A program made the translations under genes and the position numbers. The notes beneath the pieces were generated by a model. It made no database searches and had not been told where the DNA came from. It was given only the letters and a program-made list of their open reading frames with translations. From Ralstonia sp. UBA689 (GTDB taxonomy: Bacteria; Pseudomonadota; Gammaproteobacteria; Burkholderiales; Burkholderiaceae): DNA of 64,000 bases. Where the stretch lies: NCBI RefSeq assembly GCF_002298975.1, contig NZ_DBMV01000011.1, positions 124,001 to 188,000 on the forward strand, in the 5' to 3' direction. How positions within the stretch are numbered: position 1 is the first letter of the stretch; the number at the start of each line of letters is the position of its first letter. Positions 33,931 to 43,500 of the stretch are shown here, one piece after another.

Positions 33931-34288
33931 CCTTGTGAACAGGTTCTCAGGGCGTCTTTATCTGGCAAGGACAAAACGCGCGTCAAATTGCGAATGTTTA
34001 TCCGGCATATAAATCACACAAATACCGCTGGCGCGAAGCCTGCATGAGGCAGTCGCTTCGTTCGTCCGCTGCACCGCGATGGCGCTATCGTGGCATTTCA
34101 TGCCCAAGGCCAGGGCATAAGCCAGGCTAATGCGGGGAATCAAAAATGCGAATTTGCGGGCATCTGCATCGACGCGCATAAATGGCGTCGTCGGCTGACG
34201 ACCGACACCCCCGCCTTCACGGCACAGACCGATGTACGAACATCGGCGACGTGCAGACGGGGCCACGCCCAAAAGAGGAGGACGCCCC
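33931..34288. promoter_or_regulatory. Divergent intergenic region between the M20 hydrolase and MHS transporter genes
   Basis: 358 bp without a gene. The left 150 bp is relatively AT-rich (around TTTATCCGGCATATAAATC at 33998-34016) and likely carries the promoters. I see no clear dyad or terminator. Confidence 0.4.
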
Positions 34289-35611
34289 ATGTCAACGCCG
34301 CAACCATCCACCGTGACGCACCAGCCCGTGCGCGCGGCCACCGCCGCCTTCATCGGTACCGCTGTCGAGTTCTACGATTACTACACCTACGCCACCGCCG
34401 CCGCGCTGGTGCTGGGCGAGGTGTTCTTCCCGAGCAGCAACCACTTCCTGAGCACGATGGCGTCGTTCGCGACGTTCTTTGTCGGCTTCATCGCGCGACC
34501 GCTCTCGGGCGCGGTATTTGGCCATCTGGGCGACCGCATCGGCCGCAAGAAGATGCTGCTGGTGACGATGTTCCTGATGGGCATTGCCACCACCGGCATC
34601 GGCCTGCTGCCGGGCTACGCGACCATCGGCATCTGGGCGCCGATCCTGCTCGTGCTGCTGCGCATCCTTCAGGGCATTGCCGTAGGCGGCGAATGGGGCG
34701 GCGCGGTGCTGATGGCGAGTGAGCACGCGCCCAAGGCCAAGCGCGTGTTCTTTGCCTCGTTCCCGCAGATGGGCAGCCCGGCGGGGTTGATCCTGTCGCT
34801 GCTGTCGTTCCGGCTGGTGTCGTCGCTCGATCATGAGAGCTTTGTCACCTGGGGCTGGCGCCTGCCGTTCCTGGCCAGCTTCGTGCTGCTGCTCGTGGGT
34901 GTGGTGATCCGCCTGGGCGTGAAGGAATCACCCGAGTTCGAGCGCATGCGGAAGAACAAAGAGGTACTCGACAACCCGGTCGGCGAAGTGCTGCGCACGG
35001 CGTGGCGTCCCATCGTGCTGGCAGCCATGGCCACCACCATCGGCTCCGCAGGGTTCTTCTTCACCAACACGTTCATGATCTCGTACGTGACCACGTACCT
35101 TGGCATGTCGAAAGCGTTGATTCTCGATTGCCTGTTCGTCGTGACGATCCTGCAGTTGCTGTCGCAGCCAGTGTCGGCGCTGCTGGCACAACGCTACGGC
35201 GATACGCGCTTCCTCACTTGGGCCGCATTCATCTCGATGCTCACGCCATATCCGATGTTCCTGCTGGTGAGCACGCAAAACCCGGTGGCGATGGTGGCGG
35301 GCATCACACTGGCGGTGGTCACGCTGTCGGCCGTGTACGCCGTCATCGCTGGCTTCATGACGCCAGCGTTCCCGACACGCGTCCGCTACTCCGGCATCTC
35401 AATCGCCTACCAGCTCTGCACCATGATTGCGGGTGGCACCACGCCGCTGATCGGCACCCTGCTGGCCGAACGCTACAAGGGCGAATGGCTGCCGCTGGCG
35501 CTGTTCTTTACCCTGCTGTCGGCCATCTCGCTAATCGGCATCGTGGGCCTGGGCCGTTACCGCGATGGTAAGCAGCCCGAGGAAGTTGCCGCGCTCGCCA
35601 CGCATGGATGA
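34289..35611 (+). CDS. MHS-family MFS transporter (organic acid:H+ symporter)
   Basis: A 440-residue, 12-helix transporter. Metabolite:H+ symporter features are FIGTAVEFYDYYTYATAAA at helix 1, the loop 2-3 motif GHLGDRIGRKKML, ILQGIAVGGEWGGAVL, and the central QMGSPAGLILS. The family includes ShiA, KgtP, ProP and citrate carriers. The start is the ATG with GAGGAGG 7 nt upstream. Its stop overlaps the next start (ATGA), tying it to the class II aldolase gene, so it probably imports that enzyme's substrate, likely a hydroxy- or keto-acid. Confidence 0.9.
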   Translation: MSTPQPSTVTHQPVRAATAAFIGTAVEFYDYYTYATAAALVLGEVFFPSSNHFLSTMASFATFFVGFIARPLSGAVFGHLGDRIGRKKMLLVTMFLMGIATTGIGLLPGYATIGIWAPILLVLLRILQGIAVGGEWGGAVLMASEHAPKAKRVFFASFPQMGSPAGLILSLLSFRLVSSLDHESFVTWGWRLPFLASFVLLLVGVVIRLGVKESPEFERMRKNKEVLDNPVGEVLRTAWRPIVLAAMATTIGSAGFFFTNTFMISYVTTYLGMSKALILDCLFVVTILQLLSQPVSALLAQRYGDTRFLTWAAFISMLTPYPMFLLVSTQNPVAMVAGITLAVVTLSAVYAVIAGFMTPAFPTRVRYSGISIAYQLCTMIAGGTTPLIGTLLAERYKGEWLPLALFFTLLSAISLIGIVGLGRYRDGKQPEEVAALATHG

Positions 35612-36453
35612 CCGCATTGATGCCCGCCTTCACACGCATTGCCATGGAAGCCCAACACGTCTCGCTGCACACGCCCCGCCCGGCGGCGTTCTCTGAAGTC
35701 GAATGGCAGGTCCGCACCGATCTGGCCGCGCTGTACCGGCTGATCGATCACTTCCGCATGACGGACATGATCGACACGCACATCACCGCGCGCCTGCCGG
35801 ACGAGAACGGCCGCCCGACGTTCCTCATCAACCGCTACGGCGTGCTGTTCGGCGAGATGCGCGCATCGGACCTCGTCAAGATCGACCTGGACGGCAATGT
35901 GATCGACGAACGCGCTCAAGCCAACTCTGGCGACCCCGAGCACTACGCCGTCAACGCAGCCGGCTTCACAATCCACTCGGCCATCCATGCCGCGCGCGAT
36001 GATCTGCATTTCGTGGTGCACACGCATACGGCCGCGGGCATTGCCGTGTCAGCCCAGGAGCACGGCCTGCTGCCGATCAGCCAGCATGCGCTCAAGTTCT
36101 ACGGCAAGCTCGCGTATCACGACTACGAAGGCATCGCGCTGGACCTGGGCGAGCGTGAACGCCTGGTGCGTGACTTCGGCCCGCACAAGGCGATGATCCT
36201 GCGCAACCATGGCCTGCTGGCGGGTGGAGCGACCGCCGCCGATGCGTTCCACGAGATCTATTTTCTTGAACGCGCATGCCAGGCGCAGATCCAGGCACTG
36301 GCGGGCGGTACGCCGCTGCGCGTTCCGCCGGAAGAAGTGCGCCAACGCACCGCCGCGCAGTTCAACCGCGAAGAATCGCCCGTCATCGCACGCCGCGCGT
36401 GGCTGGCGGCACTGCGGCTGATCGACACCTCCCGCTCCGATTACTGCAGTTGA
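35608..36453 (+). CDS. Class II aldolase/adducin-domain protein
   Basis: A 281-residue protein with the Zn-binding triad of the fuculose-1-phosphate aldolase fold: HTHTAAGIAVSAQ (two His near 135) and HGLLAGGATAADAF (His near 201), plus the phosphate-side region THITARLPDE near 50. Such enzymes split or decarboxylate hydroxy-acids and sugar phosphates. The ATG used overlaps the transporter stop (ATGA); an in-frame ATG at 35644 is possible. It precedes a D-2-hydroxyacid dehydrogenase gene by 5 nt. Exact substrate unknown. Confidence 0.87.
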   Translation: MTALMPAFTRIAMEAQHVSLHTPRPAAFSEVEWQVRTDLAALYRLIDHFRMTDMIDTHITARLPDENGRPTFLINRYGVLFGEMRASDLVKIDLDGNVIDERAQANSGDPEHYAVNAAGFTIHSAIHAARDDLHFVVHTHTAAGIAVSAQEHGLLPISQHALKFYGKLAYHDYEGIALDLGERERLVRDFGPHKAMILRNHGLLAGGATAADAFHEIYFLERACQAQIQALAGGTPLRVPPEEVRQRTAAQFNREESPVIARRAWLAALRLIDTSRSDYCS

Positions 36454-36458
36454 CGCAC

Positions 36459-37385
36459 ATGACCACGCTTGCCCTCATCAGCCGCGACTACGACATGTCG
36501 CACTTGGCGCCCTCCATCCTGCAAGCAGCACCCGAACTGGCGGTATGCATGTACGGCGAAGCAGCCGCCCAGGACGCCGAAGTGGCCGTGTGCTGGAACC
36601 CGCCCGCCGGCGCCATCGCCGCCATGCCGCGCGTGCGTCTCATACACAGCATCGCCGCCGGCGTCGACAATATCCTTGCCGACCCCACCCTGCCCGCCGT
36701 GCCGCTGTGCCGCGTGGTCGATCCGCAGCATGCGCGCGGCATGGCGGAGTTCGTCTCCTGGGGTGTGCTGCATTTCCACCGTCAGCTTGATCGCGTGCTT
36801 GCGAACCAGCGCAGCGCGACGTGGTTCCGGCCCGAGCAGCAGCATCCGTCGACATGCACCGTCGGTGTAATGGGGCTTGGCGAGATCGGCCGGCACGTCG
36901 CTGGAGAACTGCACCGCCTCGGCTTCAACGTGCGCGGCTGGGCACGCCAATCGCGCGAGCTGTCCGGCATCGGCGTGTATTGCGGTGAAACGGGTCTGCC
37001 GATGTTCCTGCAAGGCCTCGACATCCTGATCTGCCTGCTGCCGCTCACCGACGCCACCCGCGGCTTGCTGAACGGCAACACCTTTGCGCGGCTCAAGCCT
37101 GGCGCCAAGCTGATCCACGTCGGGCGCGGCGAGCATCTTGTCGCCGCCGACCTCCTGGACGCGCTGCACAGTGGCCAACTCGGCGGTGCCATCGTCGATG
37201 TGTTCCCGAGCGAACCACTGCCTGCAGACGATCCGTTCTGGCGCGCGCCCAACCTGATCGTCACGCCGCACATGGCGTCGGTCGCCAGCGCCGATACGAT
37301 CGGCCTGCAGGTCGCGCAGAACGTGCGGCGCCTGCTGCGTGGCGAACCACTCGACAACGTCGTCGACGTCGCGCGCGGTTACTGA
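36459..37385 (+). CDS. D-2-hydroxyacid dehydrogenase (GhrA-like, NAD(P)H-dependent)
   Basis: A 308-residue reductase. The Rossmann motif is VGVMGLGEIGRHVAGEL (near 130), the conserved Arg in HVGRGEHLVAADL (near 228), a Glu near 257, and the catalytic His in VTPHMASVASADT (near 272). Length and layout match glyoxylate/hydroxypyruvate reductase A. Its role here is probably reduction of a 2-keto acid released by the aldolase upstream. Its 3' end overlaps the convergent LysR gene by 7 bp. Confidence 0.9.
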   Translation: MTTLALISRDYDMSHLAPSILQAAPELAVCMYGEAAAQDAEVAVCWNPPAGAIAAMPRVRLIHSIAAGVDNILADPTLPAVPLCRVVDPQHARGMAEFVSWGVLHFHRQLDRVLANQRSATWFRPEQQHPSTCTVGVMGLGEIGRHVAGELHRLGFNVRGWARQSRELSGIGVYCGETGLPMFLQGLDILICLLPLTDATRGLLNGNTFARLKPGAKLIHVGRGEHLVAADLLDALHSGQLGGAIVDVFPSEPLPADDPFWRAPNLIVTPHMASVASADTIGLQVAQNVRRLLRGEPLDNVVDVARGY

Positions 37386-38347
37386 CCGCCCATTGTCTTC
37401 CCTGCCTCCGGATAGCGCGCATCGATAAAACGATGCAGCGCGTCCAGGAAAGCCGCTTCCGCTGCGCTGAACTTGCGGTCAGCCATCCACAGCAGGTGCA
37501 TGTCGACATCGGCCACGCCGCCTTCGGGCGGCAGGCGCTGCAGGCGGCCCTGCTCCACGTCGTCCTGCGCCACGTGCTCGGGCAGGCAGCCAATACCGAA
37601 GCCCGCCACGATCAGCCGCCGCACCTCCCACATGCTCGATGAGGAGCCAACCACAGGGCCGGTCAGGCCCATCTCGTCGCGAAAGAACGTGAGCATCGAC
37701 AGTGGATCACCGATCTTGTCGCCGGTGAAGGAGACGAATTTCTCGCCGGCGAGATCGGCAATCTGCACATCGGTCTTGCCGAACAGCGGGTGGTATTGCC
37801 CACAGAACAAGGCGTAGCGCTGGCGGAGGAACAACCGGTGCTCGATCTTCTTCGGCAGCGCCCGTTTGGGTGAGAGGCCCAGCGTGGCCGTGCGCAATTC
37901 CAGGCTGCGCACCACGTCTGCGCTGCGCATTTCCTGGCATTCGAGTTCAATGCGCGGATAGTCGCGGTGGAAGCGCCCAAGGAGGGCGTCGTATTCGGGA
38001 TAGTCCAACCCGCTAACAATGGCCACGCGCACCATGCCGGCAATCTCGTGCCCGCCGTCGCCGCTGGCTTGCGACAGGCGCGAGATGGTGCCGTACACTT
38101 CTTCGGCAATCTGGCGGACCTCTTCGCCCGCGCGAGTGATCTCGATGGGGTTGGCCTGGCGATCGATCAATTGCAGGCCGAGCTGGTCTTCGAGCCGCTT
38201 GAGCGCCTGGCTTACGGCGGGCTGCGTCAGATGCAGGCGCGTGGCGGCACGGCTGATGCTGCGTTCACGCGCAATGGCGAGAAACGTGCGCAGCAGGTTC
38301 CAGTCGAGGCGGTCATTCAGGTAGGTATCGAGCTTGGCCTTGCTCAT
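37379..38347 (-). CDS. LysR-family transcriptional regulator
   Basis: A 322-residue protein. The N-terminal winged HTH is LLRTFLAIARERSISRAATRLHLTQPAVSQALKRLEDQLG (written here as two joined stretches, residues 19-58). The co-inducer-binding domain starts near 105 (GMVRVAIVSGLDYPEYDALL), and a C-terminal half contains FGIGCLPEHV. It is convergent with the aldolase/dehydrogenase operon, its likely target, and divergent from arnT. The ATG follows a leader without a strong ribosome binding site. Confidence 0.92.
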   Translation of the reverse strand: MSKAKLDTYLNDRLDWNLLRTFLAIARERSISRAATRLHLTQPAVSQALKRLEDQLGLQLIDRQANPIEITRAGEEVRQIAEEVYGTISRLSQASGDGGHEIAGMVRVAIVSGLDYPEYDALLGRFHRDYPRIELECQEMRSADVVRSLELRTATLGLSPKRALPKKIEHRLFLRQRYALFCGQYHPLFGKTDVQIADLAGEKFVSFTGDKIGDPLSMLTFFRDEMGLTGPVVGSSSSMWEVRRLIVAGFGIGCLPEHVAQDDVEQGRLQRLPPEGGVADVDMHLLWMADRKFSAAEAAFLDALHRFIDARYPEAGKTMGGQ

Positions 38348-38415
38348 GAGGTGTGTTGCGTGGGGTCGCGAGGGATTGTTTGAAGGCGTTCGGCCAATGC
38401 AAGCCACGTGCCATG

Positions 38416-38435
38416 CGGCTAACCATCGGCTAACC
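38416..38435. promoter_or_regulatory. Tandem 9-bp direct repeat in the lysR-arnT divergent promoter
   Basis: CGGCTAACC at 38416-38424 recurs exactly at 38427-38435, an 11-bp period. The complement reads GTTAGC-N5-GTTAGC, the layout of PmrA/OmpR-type tandem boxes. A TAGAAT -10-like hexamer follows at 38446-38451, 41 bp before the arnT ATG. Confidence 0.45.
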
Positions 38436-38491
38436 CGGCATGGACTAGAATCCTAGCCTTTCCGACCGTGCCCGCGAAGTTTACCCCCTGC

Positions 38492-40189
38492 ATGGAATCC
38501 CGCATTGTTACTTCCCGCCGCCGCTCGCCGTGGATGGCGCTCATCGTCGTTGCGCTCATCGCCGTGTTCCTCGCGCTGTGGACGGACGACCTGTTTCAGC
38601 GCTCCACCCTGTTCCGCCCCGATGAGGGCCGCTATGCGGAGATCCCGCGCGAGATGGTGGTCTCCGGCGATTGGGTGACGCCGCGCCTGAACGATCTCAA
38701 ATACTTTGAGAAACCGCCCCTGCAATACTGGACGACAGCCGCCACCTTCCAGGCCTTCGGCGTGAGCGCCTGGGGCGCGCGCCTGTGGCCGATCCTGTTC
38801 GGCCTGGGCGGCATCCTCATGACGGCATGGACGCTGGCGGCCTATCGCGGTGGGCGTGCGGCGGCCATGGGTGCGGCGATCCTCGCCTCGTCGCTGCTGT
38901 ATCTGCTGTTCGGCCAGGTCATCACGCTGGACATGGGCGTGGGCTTCTTCCTGACTGTGGGCGCGTGCGGCTTTGCGCTGGCGCAGCGGCCGGGCACATC
39001 GCGCGGCAGGCAGTTGGCGTGGATGCTGGTGGTCTGGCTGGCGCTGGCCGGCGCCACACTCACCAAGGGGCTGATCGGGTTGGTGCTCCCTGGGCTGATC
39101 GGCGTGGCCTACCTGCTGATGACCCGCGACTGGGCACTGATCCGCCGCATGCACTGGCTGCCGGGCCTGGCGCTGTACCTGGTCGCGACAGCGCCGTGGT
39201 TCGTGGTCGTGCAGCAGCGCAACCCCGAGTTCTTCGACTTCTTCTTCATCCACGAGCACTTCCAGCGCTTCCTGACCAACGAGCACCATCGCACCGGCAA
39301 GTGGTGGTACTTCATTGCGGTGGGCGTGGCCGGGCTGCTGCCGTGGACGCCGCTGCTGTTTGCCGCCATTGGCCGGCGCATTGGTCGCGTAGCGGATCTG
39401 TTTGCCAGCACGCGCGAGTTCGACCTGATGCGCTGGTCGATCGCGTGGGCGGGAATGATCTTCCTGTTCTTCTCGGTCTCCAATTCGAAGCTGCCGGGCT
39501 ACATCGTGCCAGCCTTCCCGGCACTGGCGATCGTGCTGGCGCTGTCGCTGGAAAAGCTCTCCACACGCGCTGTGGCGTGGGCCCTGGGTGTGAACCTGCT
39601 GATCGCCGTCGGCCTGTGGTTTGCGGTGCCCCTAATCGGCGCCAAGGCCGGCGCCAAGATGCCGGCCGAGCAGGTCGCGCAGGCCGTGCCGGCACTGCGT
39701 GAAGTGATGGCAATGCTGGCCATCGGCACGCTGGCGGCGCTACTGGCCCTGCGCTGGCAACGGCGCGCGCTGGCGGTGATCGTGCTGGCGCTTTCCGCCC
39801 TGTTCTGCTGGGACCGCGTGCTCAACGCCAGCGAGATATTCCGCGACGTGCTGTCCGCGCGCGATGTCATCGAGAAAACGCAGCGCGCCGTCGGCTCGAT
39901 TCCGGCCGAAACGCCGTTCTACTCCGTCGAGTGGCTGGACCAGACCGCCATCTATTACCTTGGCCGCCCGATGACGCTGGTGGCCGGCTTCGACGAACTG
40001 CAGATGGGCGCGAACCTGGAGCCTAACAAGGTGGTCGCCACCACCGACGAGTGGATCCGCCGCTGGACGGACGGCCCGCCCGCCTACGCCTTCATGCGCC
40101 GCGTCACCTGGCAAAAGCTGCAGGAGGCCGGTGTGCCGATGCGGCTGGTGGCCGAATCGGCCGACAAGGTGGTAGTGTCGCGCCACTGA
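38492..40189 (+). CDS. arnT: ArnT-like glycosyltransferase (undecaprenyl-phosphate aminoarabinose:lipid A transferase type)
   Basis: A 565-residue polytopic membrane protein of the PMT/ArnT family. The periplasmic catalytic loop STLFRPDEGRYAEIPREM contains the essential acidic residue, followed by LKYFEKPPLQYW and about 12 helices, then a C-terminal periplasmic domain from about 420. ArnT attaches L-Ara4N to lipid A, lowering negative charge and giving polymyxin resistance. The rest of the arn pathway is not in the window, so the donor sugar is inferred. ATG at 38492 is preferred to the GTG at 38468. Confidence 0.85.
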   Translation: MESRIVTSRRRSPWMALIVVALIAVFLALWTDDLFQRSTLFRPDEGRYAEIPREMVVSGDWVTPRLNDLKYFEKPPLQYWTTAATFQAFGVSAWGARLWPILFGLGGILMTAWTLAAYRGGRAAAMGAAILASSLLYLLFGQVITLDMGVGFFLTVGACGFALAQRPGTSRGRQLAWMLVVWLALAGATLTKGLIGLVLPGLIGVAYLLMTRDWALIRRMHWLPGLALYLVATAPWFVVVQQRNPEFFDFFFIHEHFQRFLTNEHHRTGKWWYFIAVGVAGLLPWTPLLFAAIGRRIGRVADLFASTREFDLMRWSIAWAGMIFLFFSVSNSKLPGYIVPAFPALAIVLALSLEKLSTRAVAWALGVNLLIAVGLWFAVPLIGAKAGAKMPAEQVAQAVPALREVMAMLAIGTLAALLALRWQRRALAVIVLALSALFCWDRVLNASEIFRDVLSARDVIEKTQRAVGSIPAETPFYSVEWLDQTAIYYLGRPMTLVAGFDELQMGANLEPNKVVATTDEWIRRWTDGPPAYAFMRRVTWQKLQEAGVPMRLVAESADKVVVSRH

Positions 40190-40550
40190 TTGCACCCGCG
40201 CGGCGCGCTTCCCTCGCCCTGGAGTGCGCCGCGGCGGCATCCTGCCGCCGGACCTGCCACGTCCGAAGGCAAGATCTGCACGATCTCGCAACAACCGGCG
40301 ACGCCCTCCGTTATTAAATAAAGAGATACATAACCGCGGCAAAGGGCTTCATTCTCAATCAATCAAACCTTTGCCAAACAAGAATCCTGAAAACGCAAGA
40401 CGAAGCAAAAATTTCACATCAGAAATGCAGTGAATTCATCGTAGAAATTTAGGCAAAAGGACGATAGGAAGCCTGTGCACCGGCTCCCACTATGCGTGAG
40501 GGCCGGTGTCGAACCGCCGAGCATTGCGGTAAGTGAGAGGGCTTTCCGTC
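40190..40550. promoter_or_regulatory. AT-rich leader region upstream of the unknown three-gene operon
   Basis: 361 bp with no gene. After a GC-rich first 110 bp, the stretch 40310-40460 is strikingly A/T-rich for this chromosome (for example TTATTAAATAAAGAGATACA at 40311-40330), the composition typical of promoters of acquired genes silenced by H-NS-like proteins. A purine-rich GAGAGG at 40535-40540 serves the downstream start. Confidence 0.5.
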
Positions 40551-43500
40551 ATGTCAGATCTCCGAAATTCGCAACGTATCAGCTACAAGGCGACCTACGT
40601 TCAGGTCAGTCCGACTGCCGGGCGCGATGCCACCGGAAGATTCACGTCACACCTGAGCCGCGCAGTCGAGAAGGCCGCCTTCATCCAGTCGCTACGCATT
40701 CAAGCCCCTGAACTTGGGGCCTTGCGCGAGCAGGTGGCACGCACGACAAACAATCCTGCCCTGGCCAGCGCGCTGGATGCCATCGCAAAGCTGGTGGCGG
40801 ACAAGACCGCCAGCGCGACCATGAACAACGCTGCAGCCTTCGCGGCCGTCGATCATGCGCTGCTGGCGGAGATCGGCAAGCAACTCGTCAGCCACCGTGA
40901 AACCACGGCCAACCAGGCGTCGACACTGCTTGCGCAGATCTCCACGCAATACCGCACGGCACTCAGCGTACCCAAAGCTCAGACAATCGCAGCACGCCAG
41001 GCTGCCTCAGCCGGCGCCGCCGCGGGCGCAACGACCCAATCTGGAAGCAACGATGCCGGCGTGCCCGTTCAGATCACGACCTATCCGGCAAGCCAGCCCA
41101 AGGTCTCCGGCAAGCAGGAATCGATTTCGCTCAAGGTCAGCATCTCGACGGCCGCCCCTTCCGGAGCGGCACCGCAGACCCCGGCCAGCGTCATGCTGGA
41201 AGACTTCCAGCCCGCCGGGCGTCATGCCATCGCCTGGGCGCAGAACAATCAGCCAGAACTCTTCAACAACCTGCTGCGCCTGGTGCAGCCCTATCTGGCC
41301 GTCACCGCAAGCGAATCCGAGAACATCGGGCAAGCCAGGGCGTTGGCCGATTTCATGACCGCGGGCTACACCCATTACTTTGATGGCGCAAGCACGCACG
41401 GCAGCATCAACGGCTTCGTGGAGCGCATGCAGGTGGAGCCGGTCGGCAACCTTCACCTGGAGCGCGTCGAGATGTACCCCGCCGGCATCGAGCGCGGTGA
41501 GCTGGTCCATTCCGTCCCGATGGCCCCCAACGAAACGGTCAACATCAGCCACAAGGAGTGGTCCGTCACCGAGCGGGAGTTCGAAGACTTCGTCCAGGAC
41601 TATTTCGAGGGCTATAGCGAAGAAGGCGTCGCGGACAAGACGGATATCTCGATGTCCAATGAATCGCAGTCGCGGCACGCAACCGCATTGAACGTGGGCG
41701 CCTCTCTCTCCGCGAGCTACGCTTCCGTCACCCTGAGCACCAACTTCAGCTACAACGCCACGTCGGACGACTCGCAGTCCAAGAAAGACAGCCGCAACCA
41801 CAGCATGGCGATCACCAAGAAGGCTTCGTCACGCACCAAGAAGGACCATAAGGTCACCTTCAAGGTCACCTCCGTGACGGGAAGCGAGGACCAGTCGGTG
41901 CGCGTGATCTCCAACCCGAGTTCCACGGATGCCATGCGCATCGACTACTTCCAGCTCGCGCGCAAATGGAAGGTCGATCTGCTGCGCTATGGCCTGCGCA
42001 TGACCTACGACATCGTGATTCCGAACCCTGGTTCCGGCATCGTCACGCTGGTGGAGCAGGTGCAGGCACTGGATGCCCAGATCGATGTACCGTTCAATTT
42101 CACGCTCCCGCTCAGCGCGGTCCAGGTCAGCAACTATGATCTGCTGGCCGCACAGTACAACGCTGCTGTGACGGCCCCACCTGAAGCCGAGAAGTACGTC
42201 AGCGTCCACAAGGAAACGCAGCCGGTCAACGACTACGACAAGATCCATTTCGACTCAATCGAATTCGAGGTAGACGAGTCCTATGCCGTCTACAGTTCCA
42301 TCCTGCAGTTCAACTGGTCGCACGATCATGGCGACAACCGAAGCTTTTTCGAGATGCTGTCCACGGAGTCGCTCTATACGGGCATCGGCAACCTGAACGG
42401 CAAATCGGGGCATCTGGTGCTGGATTTCATGTACCAGTATGTCTACAACTACGGCATCGAGATCACCTTCCGCTGCCTCCCCAAGGCCGAGGTCATCCAG
42501 AGCTGGCGCCTCGCCGCCTGGAACCAGATCCGGCAAGCCGCCGAAGACGAATACAACCAGAACCTGCAGAGCCTGAAGGACCAGCGCGCCAAGCTGATCG
42601 AGCAGATCAACCAGTTCGACGCGCTCACCCTGCGGCGGATGGAGCAGGAAGAAATCATGAAGGGCGTGCTGCGCTGGCTGCTCGGCCCCAACTTTTACCT
42701 GGTGCCGTTCAATATTGCATGGCTGTACGGACCGGATAGCAACGACCCGCAAGTCACGGACGTGCTCGATCCCAACCGGCTATCGCTCGCGGAATGGAAC
42801 AACGTCATGGAGCATGGCGAGTTCATCAAATATCTCCATAACGCGATCGAATGGGAGAACGTGCTCTATTTCACGTACCCATACTTCTGGGATGACAACT
42901 CCCTGTGGGATTTCAAGAAATTTCTCTTCCACCCCGACCCGACGCATCGCGTCTTCCTGCGCTCGGGCGCCGCGCGGGTGGTGCTGACCATCCGCCCAGG
43001 CTTTGAGGCCAGCTTCACGCAACTGATCGAAACCGGAGCCTTCAATTCGCTGCCCGGCCCCCATCCGTATGTGACGATCGCCCAGGAAATCCAGAACTTC
43101 GCCAAGACCAACTACCCGGGCTTCCCGCCCGCGAACCCGGAGCAGAACGCGAGACCGCTGCTCTATCTCGAGCAACGCCGCGTCTGGAAGGAGATGCAGT
43201 ATCTGGTGCAACTGCTGAACGCCTATCGTGCCGCCCCCGCAAACAACGGGGCCTACCCCACCACCGCAGCGGGGCTGGCCGCCCTGCAACCGTTCATCGC
43301 CCAGGTCAACAGCGATAACCACACCGCGAACCAGCAACAACTCGCACTCGATCCGACCACGCCGGTTGAAGCGCTGCTGCCTGAGAACTACGTGAACGTG
43401 CCCGTCAACGACTACTGGGGCAACCCATACTTCTATCAATGCCCCGGCACGACAGGCGACTACGATCTCATCTCGTACGGCGCCGACGGCAAGCCTGGCG

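Noticed and set aside
32782..34047. 421-codon plus-strand open frame opposite the M20 hydrolase
   Set aside because: The minus strand has the full metal-ligand set of an M20 amidohydrolase; the plus frame has no motif and no ribosome binding site.
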